Shown here piece after piece: positions 1 through 8,471 of a DNA stretch of 20,140 nucleotides. Source of the DNA: Allomyces macrogynus ATCC 38327 (taxonomy: Eukaryota > Blastocladiomycota > Blastocladiomycetes > Blastocladiales > Blastocladiaceae). The DNA lies in the NCBI GenBank assembly GCA_000151295.1, contig GG745368.1:255728-275867 (forward strand), given 5' to 3'. The position numbers were made by a program, and so were the translations under genes. Every line of letters begins with the position of its first letter. Within the stretch, counting starts at the first letter, position 1. The notes under the pieces were generated by a model that searched no databases, was not told where the DNA came from, and worked only from the letters and a program-made list of their open reading frames with translations.

Positions 1-2858
1 TCGGACGCTGTTGTTTGGCGGCGCGGCTGCGGGGTTCGTGACCGGTGGAAGTGGAACGGGTGCTGCCGTCGCTGCTGCGCACTACGGTCTCGCCGTGATC
101 GAGCTCCTGGGCCCGGCCGAACAAGTGGCCCCGGCGTGCACGGCTGTGGCGGCCTCGTGGCCCGGAGACACGGTGGTCGCGCACGCCGTGGTCCGTATCG
201 ACGTGGGCCGCGAGTACCGCGAGTTTCTCGCCGGCAAGAAACAGGGCAAGATGAACAAGATCATGCGCACGACGGGCGCGCGCATTCAGTTTGAGCCGGC
301 CGTGAACCCGTACGCGATGACGATTGCCGTGGCCTCGCCCGAAGTCGACCGCGCCGTCGACGCCTACTTGCTCGTCGCCGACGAACTACCTGCGGAGCTC
401 TCATTCTACGTGCCCGAGTACCTGCACAAACGCATTATCGGCACGGGCGGGCGCACGATCCAGCGCATCATGCGGCAGTTCGGCGTCTTTGTCAAGTTTG
501 TCTCGGCGTCGGAACAGCACGCGGCGCGCGCCGCTGAGCATGCGCGGGTCGCCATGCTCGCCGCAAACGCCGATAATACCGACCCGTACCTGGCCGCAGG
601 CGCCGCCGCGGCACTCGCCGACGTCGAGGACGTGGTCCTTGCCATGACCGACGACGCGCACAACGTGATTGCCCGTACCCCCGCCAAAGCCGCGTTCAAC
701 CTCGGCCCGTTGCGCGACGCGATCCTCGACGTGGCCAAGCACGAGCAGGTGCTCGAGCACCAGCACCAGCATATGGCGCACCGCCGCGCCGTCCTGCTCG
801 GGATGGCGCCAAACGCCGCGGTACCGCCACCACCGCCGCCGCCGATCGTGCCGGCCACGGCGGTCGTCGCCGTCGCGCCGCAACTGCACCGGTGGGTCGA
901 GCCTGTGGCCGCGACGCTGGCCGTCGGTGCGGCCGACGTGAACGTGCGGTTCCCGCCGCGCGCGGACGCGAGCGATCGTGTGGTCGTCGAGGGCACGGGG
1001 CCCGCGGCGGTACACGCGGTCGCGCGGCGGGTCGCTGAGTGGGTGCCCGTTGCCGTGCGCGTGCCGATGAGCGGGACCTGGTGGCGCGACACGGACGCGG
1101 GCGATTCCGGCGAGGAGGCGTGTACGGCGTGGGTCCGCGAGTCGGTTACGGCCGCGGTCGTGCGCGAGCTCGGGCCGCACGTGGCTGTCGAGTACGTGGT
1201 CCTGCCGCGGCTCAACGACGAGGCCGGCGACGACGACGACGGGTATTGGATTGTGACGTGCCCGCGACGCGACGCGCCCGTGCTGGTTCCGCAGGCTCTC
1301 GCTGTAATTGTGAGGGTTGTCGAGGACCGATTTGGCGCCGACGCGACCAAGGGGATGGTGCTGGACGGGCTCGCGGAATCGCTGGCCGATGTGGCGCGCG
1401 CGGCCGACGAGGATGTGCATGTCGTCGCCGAACACGAGCCCGCGGCGCAGGCTCCCGTGGTCCAGAACATGTACCAGCACCACCAGCAGCAGTTTTCCGA
1501 GTACCCGCAGCAGTTTTCGCACCAGCCGTTGCAGCAACAGTATCAACAACAACAGTTCCAAGCGCAGCAGCAGTTCCAAGCGCAGCAGCACCATCAACAG
1601 CAGCAGCTCCACGCGCAGCAGCAACAGCAGCAATACCATGCCTACCTCGCGGCCGAGCAAGCTGCAGCCGACGACCAGCTGCGGTTCGCGGCCGAGCTCG
1701 CCGGCTACGCCGCCACGAGCCCGGACCCGCCGCCGTCGACGGTCGCATTCCCGACGCCCATTTCGTCGCTGCCCTCAAGCGCATTGACGACGCCGCGCGC
1801 GAGGCATCTCGGCGGCAGCTCGCCTTTGGGTCCGTCGTCGGCACCCTACCAGGCCGTGTCCCCGACGCTGGCGGGTTGGTTGTCGCCGCACGTCGGCACG
1901 CCGCCGCTGTCCACAGGCACCATGTCCCCAATGCGCGGGCACGTCGACTCGCCGCTCGCGCACCCGGCGCCGATCCAGGCACCGTCGCGCACGCACACAC
2001 CGCTCGCGAGCCTCGCGTCGCCCGGATTGCTCGCACACCCGTTTGATTTCCAGTCGCTCGTGCAGGCGCTGCCGACCACGACCGCGGCACCGCTGCCGCC
2101 GGCAATTGGCAGTGCCGCATCCCCGCCACCCCCACCGCCCGCGATTGGGGTTACGGCGTCCCCGCCGCCACCGCTCGCGCCTCTGTCGACGTCGGCGGCC
2201 GCGTACCATCCGTTGCAGTCGCCGCACCTGGGCATGGGCATGTACCCGTCGCTCGGCGACCCGCTGTCGCCGTCGTTAAACTGTCGCGAACGGCCCCGCC
2301 GTCGCAACTGTCGCGGTCGACGTCCAACGGGTCGACCGCGTCATACCGGGTCGTCGGCGACTGCGCGTTCCCCTCTCTTGGCCGCGGCCGCGTCCCCCGC
2401 CCATGGCGCCACCCGCGACTATTCGGTCCTATATGCTTCCGCCCGAGGCCGTGGCCGCGGTAGTCTCGGCAGCCGACCCGATTGCCGCGCTCTGCGCGCA
2501 GCTGAAACTCGAGGACCGGTACCTGAATCTGTTCCGCCGCGAGGAGATTGATTTGACGGTGCTGCTGAGCTTGACCGAGGACGATTTCGCGCAGCTCGGG
2601 ATCAAGGCCTACGGGCCGCGCCGGCTCCTGCTGCTCGCGATCAAGGACCTGCAGCTGTATGTCGCGTCGCTGCATGCCGCTAAGACCGCGAGTGCCAATG
2701 CGGCGGCGCCGCTGATCACGCCCAACCCGACGCCGACGCTCGCGCCCGCGGCGGTTGCGGCCGCGGCGGCGGCCGCCAAGGACCGGACGGCGAGCAATGC
2801 ACCGGCGACGGCAGCACCGGGTCGTGGACAACACACGCCCGTAACGAGCGCGAGCTGA
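1..2858 (+). CDS. KH-domain and SAM-domain RNA-binding protein (5' partial, two frame slips)
   Basis: Probably a cytoplasmic RNA-binding regulator, because KH domains bind single-stranded RNA and SAM domains oligomerise. The frame is open from base 2 with no clear ATG, so the N-terminus lies outside the window. Counting residues from base 11, a first KH-like unit has GKKQGK at 75-80 followed by MNKIMRTTGARIQF. A second, more canonical KH has HKRIIGTGGRTIQRI around 139-153, with the GxxG loop. A Gln-rich tract (about 488-545) and Pro/Ser-rich linkers follow. A C-terminal SAM domain (bases ~2475-2660, from DPIAALCAQLKLEDRY to LLLAIKDL) lies in another frame. Reading passes from frame 2 to frame 1 near 2275 (short A run) and to frame 3 near 2388 (C run). 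Both slips fit one missing base, and the bridging frame reads as ordinary Ser/Thr/Pro linker. No GT-AG intron joins the frames cleanly. The order KH-KH-linker-SAM resembles Bicaudal-C and fungal KH proteins; the exact orthologue is not assigned. Confidence 0.75.
1471..1650 (+). repeat. CAG/CAA-rich tract encoding polyglutamine
   Basis: Interrupted CAG and CAA codons inside the KH-SAM gene encode a Gln-rich stretch with Phe, His and Tyr interspersed. It contains a short internal duplication around 1557-1587 (the unit QFQAQQ occurs twice). On the opposite strand the tract reads as a long leucine-rich open frame, which is an artefact of CTG/TTG. Such tracts usually form disordered, aggregation-prone linkers in RNA-granule proteins; that role is inferred. 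Confidence 0.85.
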
Positions 2859-3740
2859 GCCCGTGTGCCGACCGTCTCTTCCTCGACCCGATTCGATATT
2901 TCTTTCCGTGATCGTTTCCTCGTTCCATCTGTTTTTGTCTGTTTTGGTTTTTCGTCTCATGATTGGCTCCAGTTTGGTCGCATTCCCGCCCATTTCCACC
3001 CCTCTACCGTCTCATCCCATTTTGGCACGACGTTCTCCACATTCCCGCTCTATTCTTGCCGTCGGACCCACCCTACCGCTGGATTTCATTTGAACCTTGA
3101 CCGTTTTCGAAGTGTGATTGGCGCCTTTGGACAGCATTTTTTGTCCGGGCTGCAAACCCCCAATTTCCTCTTGTCGTTCGACTTGCTCGATTTCCTCTCG
3201 TTTGTTTGATTTGGATTGATTTCGTTTCGTTGGAGTAGGCTTGAGCATTCTGCTGTTCATGTTTCCACCAGCAATGTCCTGTTCCATTCATCTTATCCCC
3301 AGCTTATCCTCGCTGTCGCGATCCATTTTTGTTGTCGGGCGATGGCTGCGACTTTCTTTGGTGCACGGGCGGCACGCTGCGGTGCTTGTGGTCTGAAAGT
3401 TTCGCGCTGGTTTTTGGATACGCTTCGCGGATCTCCTGTGATGAACCATCGTCTTTGCAATCTGCTCGCGACATTTTTGCGCTCTTGCTCACGGCCATAT
3501 TACACGCGCTTTCGCGGCACTTTTGGCCAGATCACTTTGGGCGTGACGCGATGCGTGATGCGAATCCGGATCACTCACACCACACTTCACTAGCCATTGC
3601 TCTCAACAACCGTTTCGCCCACGCCCCGCCAAGTGAAGAACGGAAAGCTGCAGCGGTCTGATGTGCGCGAAGCCAAGTATGATCGTTCGCAAAAACGGGG
3701 ACCCGACATAGCGCGTGTCACGCATCCCACTTTCGCGCTC
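2859..3740. other. Intergenic, T-rich 3' flank; no gene seen
   Basis: After the KH-SAM stop codon (TGA, 2856-2858) the base composition changes abruptly to pyrimidine-rich, T-rich sequence up to about 3350, as expected for a 3' UTR and downstream region. Open frames here, such as 3216-3593 (+), have no recognisable domain and show no coding-like composition. No convincing promoter or RNA gene was seen. Confidence 0.5.
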
Positions 3741-3754
3741 AATCGACCCAGACA

Positions 3755-3890
3755 GCGTCCTCCGGTGATGGGAGGAGAGGAGCCCTGAACCAGTTAAGGA
3801 GCGCCGCAGCGCTCGTGCTGCCACGAATTATTTATTGTCTTTGCAATACTCCAAGGATGGCCACCACCTACGCGCCTATTCCGCTTTCGA
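3755..3890 (-). repeat. Dispersed repeat, copy A (inverted)
   Basis: Read on the minus strand, this stretch carries the same ordered blocks as the two plus-strand copies at 4349-4478 and 4479-4615: GGAATAGGCG, then GGCCATCCTTGGAG, TTGCAA, GGCAGCACGAG, and CTCCTTAACTGGTTCAGGG. Similarity continues into a pyrimidine-rich stretch ending near CACCGG. The minus-strand sequence then continues with TGAGCGCGAAA (3731-3741), a block that also sits at the B/C boundary. It differs from the other copies by several substitutions and small indels. The family is not recognised. Confidence 0.7.
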
Positions 3891-3892
3891 CC

Positions 3893-4348
3893 TGACTGAG
3901 TGAATGTAGGACGTGATTTTATCGTGATGCGCCTTGGTCACGTTGGAGATTGGGTGCGCATCGGCGAGTTGGTGCCGCCCCAACTGGTCGCCTCTGCCCA
4001 CGGCAACCAGTCGAAGGGTGCATGCAGATTTCACGCGCGGCTGTCGTTATTTGCGTCGCGGTTGCAAGACGATGGAGGCGTGGCTCGTCGAGCGTGTCAG
4101 CAATTAGAGCAGGCCTCACGGCCAGCCCATCTGGTCGGGCCGGGCAGAAACCAGTCGGCGGCAGGTACTGGTTGCACGCGCGACCGTGGCGATCCGATTG
4201 TCTCGTCCAGCTGCAACACGACGGAGGCGCGGCATGGAGTCGAACGAGACACGGACATTGGAATAATTGAGCGAGGTACGATTTGCGCCGCGAAAGATTC
4301 CCCGCGGGACAACCGCTGCAAAACGCATCACGACAAGACCAACTTGTG
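3893..4348. other. Spacer between inverted repeats; no assignable gene
   Basis: This segment separates the inverted copy A from copies B and C. An open frame on each strand covers most of it (3900-4370 on plus, 3919-4392 on minus), but neither has a recognisable domain, signal peptide or conserved motif. If A and B are terminal inverted repeats of a small non-autonomous element, this would be its interior. That reading is an inference. Confidence 0.35.
4062..4272 (+). repeat. Diverged direct repeat pair about 149 bp apart
   Basis: The segment at 4062-4110 (TTGCAAGACGATGGAGGCG, continuing to CAATTAGAGC) is echoed at 4211-4272 (CTGCAACACGACGGAGGCG, continuing to ATAATTGAGC). The second unit has about 12 extra bases. 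The spacing is close to that between repeat copies B and C, which suggests that the whole 4060-4620 stretch may be an old tandem array with a ~150-bp period. Divergence is substantial, so this is a moderate call. Confidence 0.45.
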
Positions 4349-4478
4349 GCAAAATGCGCGTGGATGGTGACCATCCCTGGAGCGTTGCTCACGGCAGCAC
4401 GAGTGGCTTTGAAAAATGGAGGTGCTCCTTAACTGGTCCAGGGTCCTTTCCCCGTTTCACCACTGGGGACAATTGTCA
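4349..4478 (+). repeat. Dispersed repeat, copy B
   Basis: Contains GCGTGGATGGTGACCATCC, then GTTGC, GGCAGCACGAGTG, AAAAATGGAG, and CTCCTTAACTGGTCCAGG, ending in a pyrimidine-rich stretch with CACCACTGGGGAC. The same blocks recur in the same order in copy C, about 155 bp downstream, and inverted in copy A. The segment GGATGGTGACCATCC (4361-4375) is a perfect inverted repeat around a central G. Confidence 0.75.
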
Positions 4479-4615
4479 TGAGCGCGAAATCGATTTCGGT
4501 GGACGAAATAGGCGTGTGGATGGTGACCATCCCCAGAGTGTTGCAAACTATCGTCGTGGCGGCACGAGTGTCTTCAAAAATGGAGGGGCTCCTTTAACTG
4601 GTCCAGGTTCCCCTC
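4479..4615 (+). repeat. Dispersed repeat, copy C
   Basis: Starts with TGAGCGCGAAA and contains AATAGGCGTGTGGATGG, the same GGATGGTGACCATCC palindrome, GTTGCAAAC, GGCGGCACGAGTG, AAAAATGGAGGGG, and TAACTGGTCCAGG. It lies directly behind copy B. It breaks off into a CT run and then a 24-base C run, so its right end cannot be trusted. Confidence 0.75.
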
Positions 4616-5030
4616 TCTCTCTCTCCCCCCCCCCCCCCCCCCCCCCCCGAAATAAAACCCCAAAAGGGGGGGCCCCCCCAAATCAATGGGGGGCAAAAAA
4701 AAAGGGAAAAAGGTTGGGGGGGGGGCCCCCCGTCCCCCGGTTTAACCCCTTTTTTTTCTGGACCTGGGGGGGGGGTGGATTCTTTTTTGTCCCAAAAATT
4801 TCCCCCCGGGGTGGAAACCGGCTTTTTTTCAGCGGGCCTCCCCCCCGCAATCCCAAAGCCCCAAAACTGATTTTGGGTGGGACCCCCCCCCCCCCCTAGA
4901 GGGGGAAAACCCCCAATTCCTTCAAAAAAAGAGGAGGCCTCCCGTTTTTTTCTCTTTTTTGGGGAGTTGTGCAACGCCCATGGGGGTAGTACAGGGCTAG
5001 AGGGGGGGGCAAAAAATGATTTTCCCTGAC
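4613..5030. other. Low-complexity homopolymer region, probable sequencing artefact
   Basis: A short CT run is followed by 24 consecutive C residues (4625-4648). About 380 bases follow in which almost every base occurs in runs of three to fourteen, for example the C run near 4884-4897. No gene, period or motif explains this pattern. It resembles miscalled bases at the degraded end of a sequencing read placed at a repeat-flanked gap. Open frames crossing it should be ignored. Confidence 0.7.
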
Positions 5031-5282
5031 CATTCCTGTCAGTCTCGTCCATACTTTGCTCGACCATGAGCGCAGGGAGACAATCTTGTCATCGCTCTTT
5101 ATGAAATCACGTGAGTTCCCGAACGCAAGTGGCGCAGTGCTCCGGTCTTGTTCTCCACGCGTGGCTTCCTGACTGCAAGCGCAAATGGCTTGTCTGGGGC
5201 TTGGGATTCGATCTGTGGACCCCACCACCGACAGCCCGAACCGCCGTCGAAAAGAAAAAATGGACCGACCAGAGACCCCAAT

Positions 5283-5333
5283 CCAATCCTGACCTGCTCT
5301 GGGTCCCAGCCAGCAGCTCGCCACCCATATAAG
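5283..5333 (+). promoter_or_regulatory. CCAAT and TATA elements upstream of glutaryl-CoA dehydrogenase
   Basis: A CCAAT pentamer at 5283-5287 and a TATA-like ATATAAG at 5327-5333 lie about 175 and 130 bases before the dehydrogenase ATG at 5461. The leader between them and the ATG is rich in C and A and lacks ATG except just before the start. The TATA-to-ATG distance is close to that of the gene at 19929. Function is inferred from position and motif only. Confidence 0.5.
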
Positions 5334-5460
5334 CCTGGCCAGCGCCCCTGCCCGCACGGTTCTCTCGCTGCTGCCGGAACCCACCAACAGCCGACCAGTC
5401 GTCGACCACTCTCTTCAACTACCCCAACCCCAACCCCAACCGCCCGACACATCCGACACC

Positions 5461-6848
5461 ATGATGCCCCTTGCCTCGACGATTGCCGCTGCGGCGACGC
5501 GCCGCGCCGCTGCCGCTGCCGTGCCCTCGGTCGCGCGCCGCGCCATGGCCACGGCGATTGGCCCGGCCAAGTTTGTCAAGTTCGACTGGGAGGATGCGCT
5601 GAGCCTGAACGGGTGCCTGACCGAGGAGGAGCGGTCGGTCATGGAGTCGGCGCGGTCCTACTGCCAGGAGAAGCTCATGCCGCGCGTGCTCATGGCCAAC
5701 CGTCACGAGAGTACGGCTCGGTGTGTCCTGGTTGACAGTCGGTTGGATGCGACACGAGACTGACTACTTGTCGTTCCCCTCCTTGCGTTTTCCAGAGTTT
5801 GACCGCGAGATTATGTCCGAGATGGGCGAGCTCGGTCTGCTCGGTGCGACGATTGACGGGTACGGCTGCGCGGGCGTCTCGTCGGTCGCCTACGGCCTGA
5901 TTGCGCGCGAAGTCGAGCGCGTCGACTCGGGTTACCGGTCGGCCATGTCGGTGCAGTCGTCGCTCGTCATGTACCCGATCTACGCGTACGGCACCGAGGC
6001 GCAGCGCGAAAAGTACCTGCCCAAGCTGGCGTCGGGCGAGCTGGTCGGTTGCTTTGGTCTGACCGAGCCGAACCACGGGTCTGACCCGGCGGGCATGGAG
6101 ACGGTTGCCGAGAAGCAGGCCGATGGTTCGTTTGTTCTGCGCGGCGCCAAGACGTGGATCACCAACTCGCCGATTGCCGACGTGTTTGTCGTCTGGGCCA
6201 AGTGCAAGTGGGACAACCAGATTCGTGGCTTCATTCTCGAAAAGGGCATGAAGGGGCTCGACGCGCCCAAGATCGAGGGCAAGTTCTCGCTGCGCGCGTC
6301 GGTCACGGGCATGATCATGATGGACGATGTTGCCGTGCCCCGCCGAGAACCTGCTCCCGGGCGTGCAGGGGCTCAAGGGTCCGTTCGGGTGCCTCAACAA
6401 CGCGCGGTTCGGTATTGCGTGGGGTGCGCTCGGCGCCGCCGAGTTCTGCCTGGCTACGGCGCGCGACTACACACTGAACCGCCGCCAGTTTGGCACGCCG
6501 CTCGCGGCGTTCCAGATCCCGCAAAAGAAGATGGCCGATGCCCTGACCGAGATTTCGATTGGTCTGCAGGCGTGCCTGCAGGTCGGCCGTCTCAAGGACG
6601 AGGGGAAGCTCGCCGTCGAGCAGATTTCCATCATCAAGCGCAACTCGTGCGGCAAGGCTCTTGCGATCGCGCGCGAGTGCCGCGACATGCTCGGCGGCAA
6701 CGGTATTGCCGACGAGTACCACATTATCCGCCACGTCATGAACCTCGAGGCCGTCAACACGTACGAGGGCACGCACGACGTGCACGCGCTGATTGTGGGC
6801 CGTGGTATCACGGGCATCCCGGCGTTTGAGACCAAGAAGATCGACTAA
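5461..6848 (+). CDS. GCDH: Glutaryl-CoA dehydrogenase, mitochondrial (one intron, one-base frameshift)
   Basis: FAD-dependent acyl-CoA dehydrogenase family enzyme that oxidises and decarboxylates glutaryl-CoA to crotonyl-CoA in lysine and tryptophan breakdown. The start at 5461 begins an Ala/Arg-rich, acid-free leader ([15 protein letters not shown], then ARRAMATAI) typical of a mitochondrial presequence. Exon 1 (5461-5710) joins exon 2 (from 5796) to give [13 protein letters not shown]. Family signatures follow: [79 protein letters not shown], and [20 protein letters not shown], where the Glu of YEG is the known catalytic base position. The frame slips once at CCCC (6338-6341), where one C fewer restores PAENLLPG. 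With that correction the protein is about 433 residues, close to the animal enzyme. Only the 3' part after 6341 is in the frame ending at the TAA at 6846-6848. A sequencing error is likelier than inactivation, because everything else is conserved. Confidence 0.93.
5711..5795 (+). other. Spliceosomal intron in glutaryl-CoA dehydrogenase
   Basis: An 85-base phase-1 intron. The donor is GTACGG after the first base of a Lys codon. A CTGAC branch-site-like sequence (5760-5764) lies 32 bases before the acceptor. The pyrimidine tract at 5768-5793 is followed by CAG. Removing it restores the family sequence NEKFDREI across the junction, which fixes both ends to the base. Confidence 0.9.
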
Positions 6849-7619
6849 GCGCGCGTGTGCGCCGTTGTCATGTTCATTCTTGATTTTGTTGCTTGGTTGC
6901 GATTGTTTTGGGTTTCAGTTCCAGTTAGAGTGACGGGGAGCGACCCCGCCCGGTCTTATTGGCGTATATATCTCTTGTATCTGCCCACTTCCCGCATCGT
7001 CACTTCCGCGACCGCCTTCGCGGCTGCCTTGAGGTCTTGAGTGTTGAGTTAACCACTGCACCAAAACCTGATCGAGGGCAGCAATGCTGGATTCACCATC
7101 CCAACATTGAGTCCGCAAATCTGATCGGGTGGGATACTGAAGTTGCTGCACTTGCCGACATGAGAAGTCGTTCAACGGCGGTCACAAGCCGGAAAATCAT
7201 GACTCGAGGCCAAACAATGGACGCCTTCAAACCTCAATGTCTCGCCAACCAGCAATCCCATCATTTTCGCTTTCACACCCCGGAAGATGCTGTTTTGATC
7301 GTCCCGATGTAAAGCAACTAGAATCCAGTAGTTGTACACAGGCCGAGAAAAACGCGATATTGTGTTGTCGCAAATGGGGTTTTGGAAGGTTTCCGATGTT
7401 GAACAAGAGCATGCTCAACGCGGCCGTTCCAACCACTCTTCCATCCCAGTGCCGCCCACATCGACGCGCGCCAGCGGCTCCCACTCGCACCGAGCGTCCC
7501 CGCCCTTCTCCACCCAGGACCGCAACCCAACATGCACGTTTTGCATCATCTTCGTTTACCGCGAACTATCGAATGCCCGCCACAGGTAAACTGGTTTATG
7601 GGACTGCCGCGAGTCCCAC
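6849..7619. other. Intergenic; no gene recognised
   Basis: The first ~70 bases are T-rich and fit a 3' UTR of the dehydrogenase. Beyond that, open frames of 60-140 codons exist on both strands (for example 7237-7668 plus and 7227-7490 minus), but none shows a domain or homology to the neighbouring families. A minus-strand segment near 7420-7540 loosely resembles the WVEK-containing tail of the F-box family, too weakly to call. Confidence 0.4.
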
Positions 7620-7669
7620 CGTCACACGCAGGAACGTCAATGACCGTCACTTGCAGGAACGTCAATGAG
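7620..7669 (+). repeat. Two tandem copies of a 25-bp unit
   Basis: The unit CGTCAC(AC or TT)GCAGGAACGTCAATGA(C or G) occurs at 7620-7644 and again directly at 7645-7669. Only three positions differ. It lies in non-coding sequence. It is most simply a small replication or slippage duplication; no function is visible. Confidence 0.85.
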
Positions 7670-7792
7670 ACTTGCTTGGGCATGACGTAGCGTGCAGCAA
7701 AATGCTTGACCAATATTCCCACAAGCTGACAAGACGACACTTACGGTCCAGAAACCTATGTTATTTGGAGGGAAACACAAAGAACGCACCGT

Positions 7793-8107
7793 TTAGAGGT
7801 CGCGCAAGAGACTGTGGATGTGTTTTGTCAAGGCCGCGCGGGCCATGAGAGCATCAACGGACAACCGTTGCCAGGCCAGCGATTTGAGGTCTTGCTGATA
7901 CTTGTGGAGTTGCTGAATTCGATTTGTCTCGGCCGACCCGATCATGAGCATCAACGGAAAAACGGTGCTGGGACGGCGATATGTGGTATGATACATGCAG
8001 GCCGCGGCAGGCGGCACCGCTGTCGCTGCAAGACAGTTGCGACTCTGTACCGGTACGTAATTTGTGGCAGTCGTTGACCGCCGAACATGGCCTCGGGCCT
8101 GGTGCAC
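7793..8107 (-). CDS. Hypothetical small open frame, possibly a gene tail
   Basis: I do not recognise this product. The minus-strand frame ends in TAA at 7793-7795. Its last ~45 residues have a helix-like, charged composition (IQQLHKYQQDLKSLAWQRL, then ALMARAALTKHIHSLLRDL) that looks more like real coding sequence than the rest. The upstream part is Cys/Pro/Thr-rich and unconvincing, so the true 5' end may be a splice junction or absent. It has no recognisable motif and no similarity I can see to the F-box family next to it. It could be the remnant of another gene or a chance frame. Confidence 0.25.
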   Translation of the reverse strand: MHQARGHVRRSTTATNYVPVQSRNCLAATAVPPAAACMYHTTYRRPSTVFPLMLMIGSAETNRIQQLHKYQQDLKSLAWQRLSVDALMARAALTKHIHSLLRDL

Positions 8108-8471
8108 CTGCGGTGTTCATGGGCCCGTCTGCCAACCAATCACGATCAGTGCGTAACCAGCCAACCCTGATCAGTCTGGTCTTGCACTACTAGTCTTGCT
8201 TCGCAACACGTTCCTCTCGCGCACTGGTCACAACTATTCAAATCGGCAATACTGTCTCGATGCGAGGAGGGTGCGGTGAGCCTTCAACTTTTGAACACAC
8301 GAGCTCCATCAACAACAGTGGCATTCTGATGGAGCCATAGGTCACCCCGTCGAAGATTTGCAGGGTGTGAGAGCTTGGAATCATAATCCACCCTAAGGAA
8401 TGGACGCTGTCACGCAGCGACCTTACACAGTCCAGCGATGAAAATAGTCAAGGCCAGTTGATGTTGCAAAT
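8108..8471. other. Intergenic; nothing recognised
   Basis: Short stretch between the small minus-strand frame and the stop codon of the first F-box-family pseudogene. No repeat, RNA-like structure or domain was seen. It would be the 3' flank of that pseudogene. Confidence 0.4.

Noticed and set aside
401..1660. Long minus-strand open frame (419 codons), leucine-rich at its start
   Set aside because: It is antisense to the KH-SAM gene. The leucine run is the reverse reading of the CAG/CAA tract, and long antisense frames are common at this GC content.
1039..2046. Plus-strand 335-codon Arg/Ala-rich frame, and minus-strand frames at 1212-2307
   Set aside because: Frame shadows of the GC-rich KH-SAM coding sequence. 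The composition is Arg-rich nonsense and no domains are visible.
3437..3444. GTGATGA resembling box C of a C/D snoRNA
   Set aside because: No box D (CTGA) at a suitable distance downstream and no terminal stem.
4267..5067. Gly/Pro/Lys-rich open frames on both strands
   Set aside because: They run through the homopolymer artefact region; the amino-acid runs merely reflect poly-C, poly-G and poly-A.
5422..5440. Three CCCCAA units resembling a ciliate-type telomere repeat
   Set aside because: They lie in the 5' leader of the dehydrogenase, are too short, and continue smoothly into C/A-rich leader sequence.
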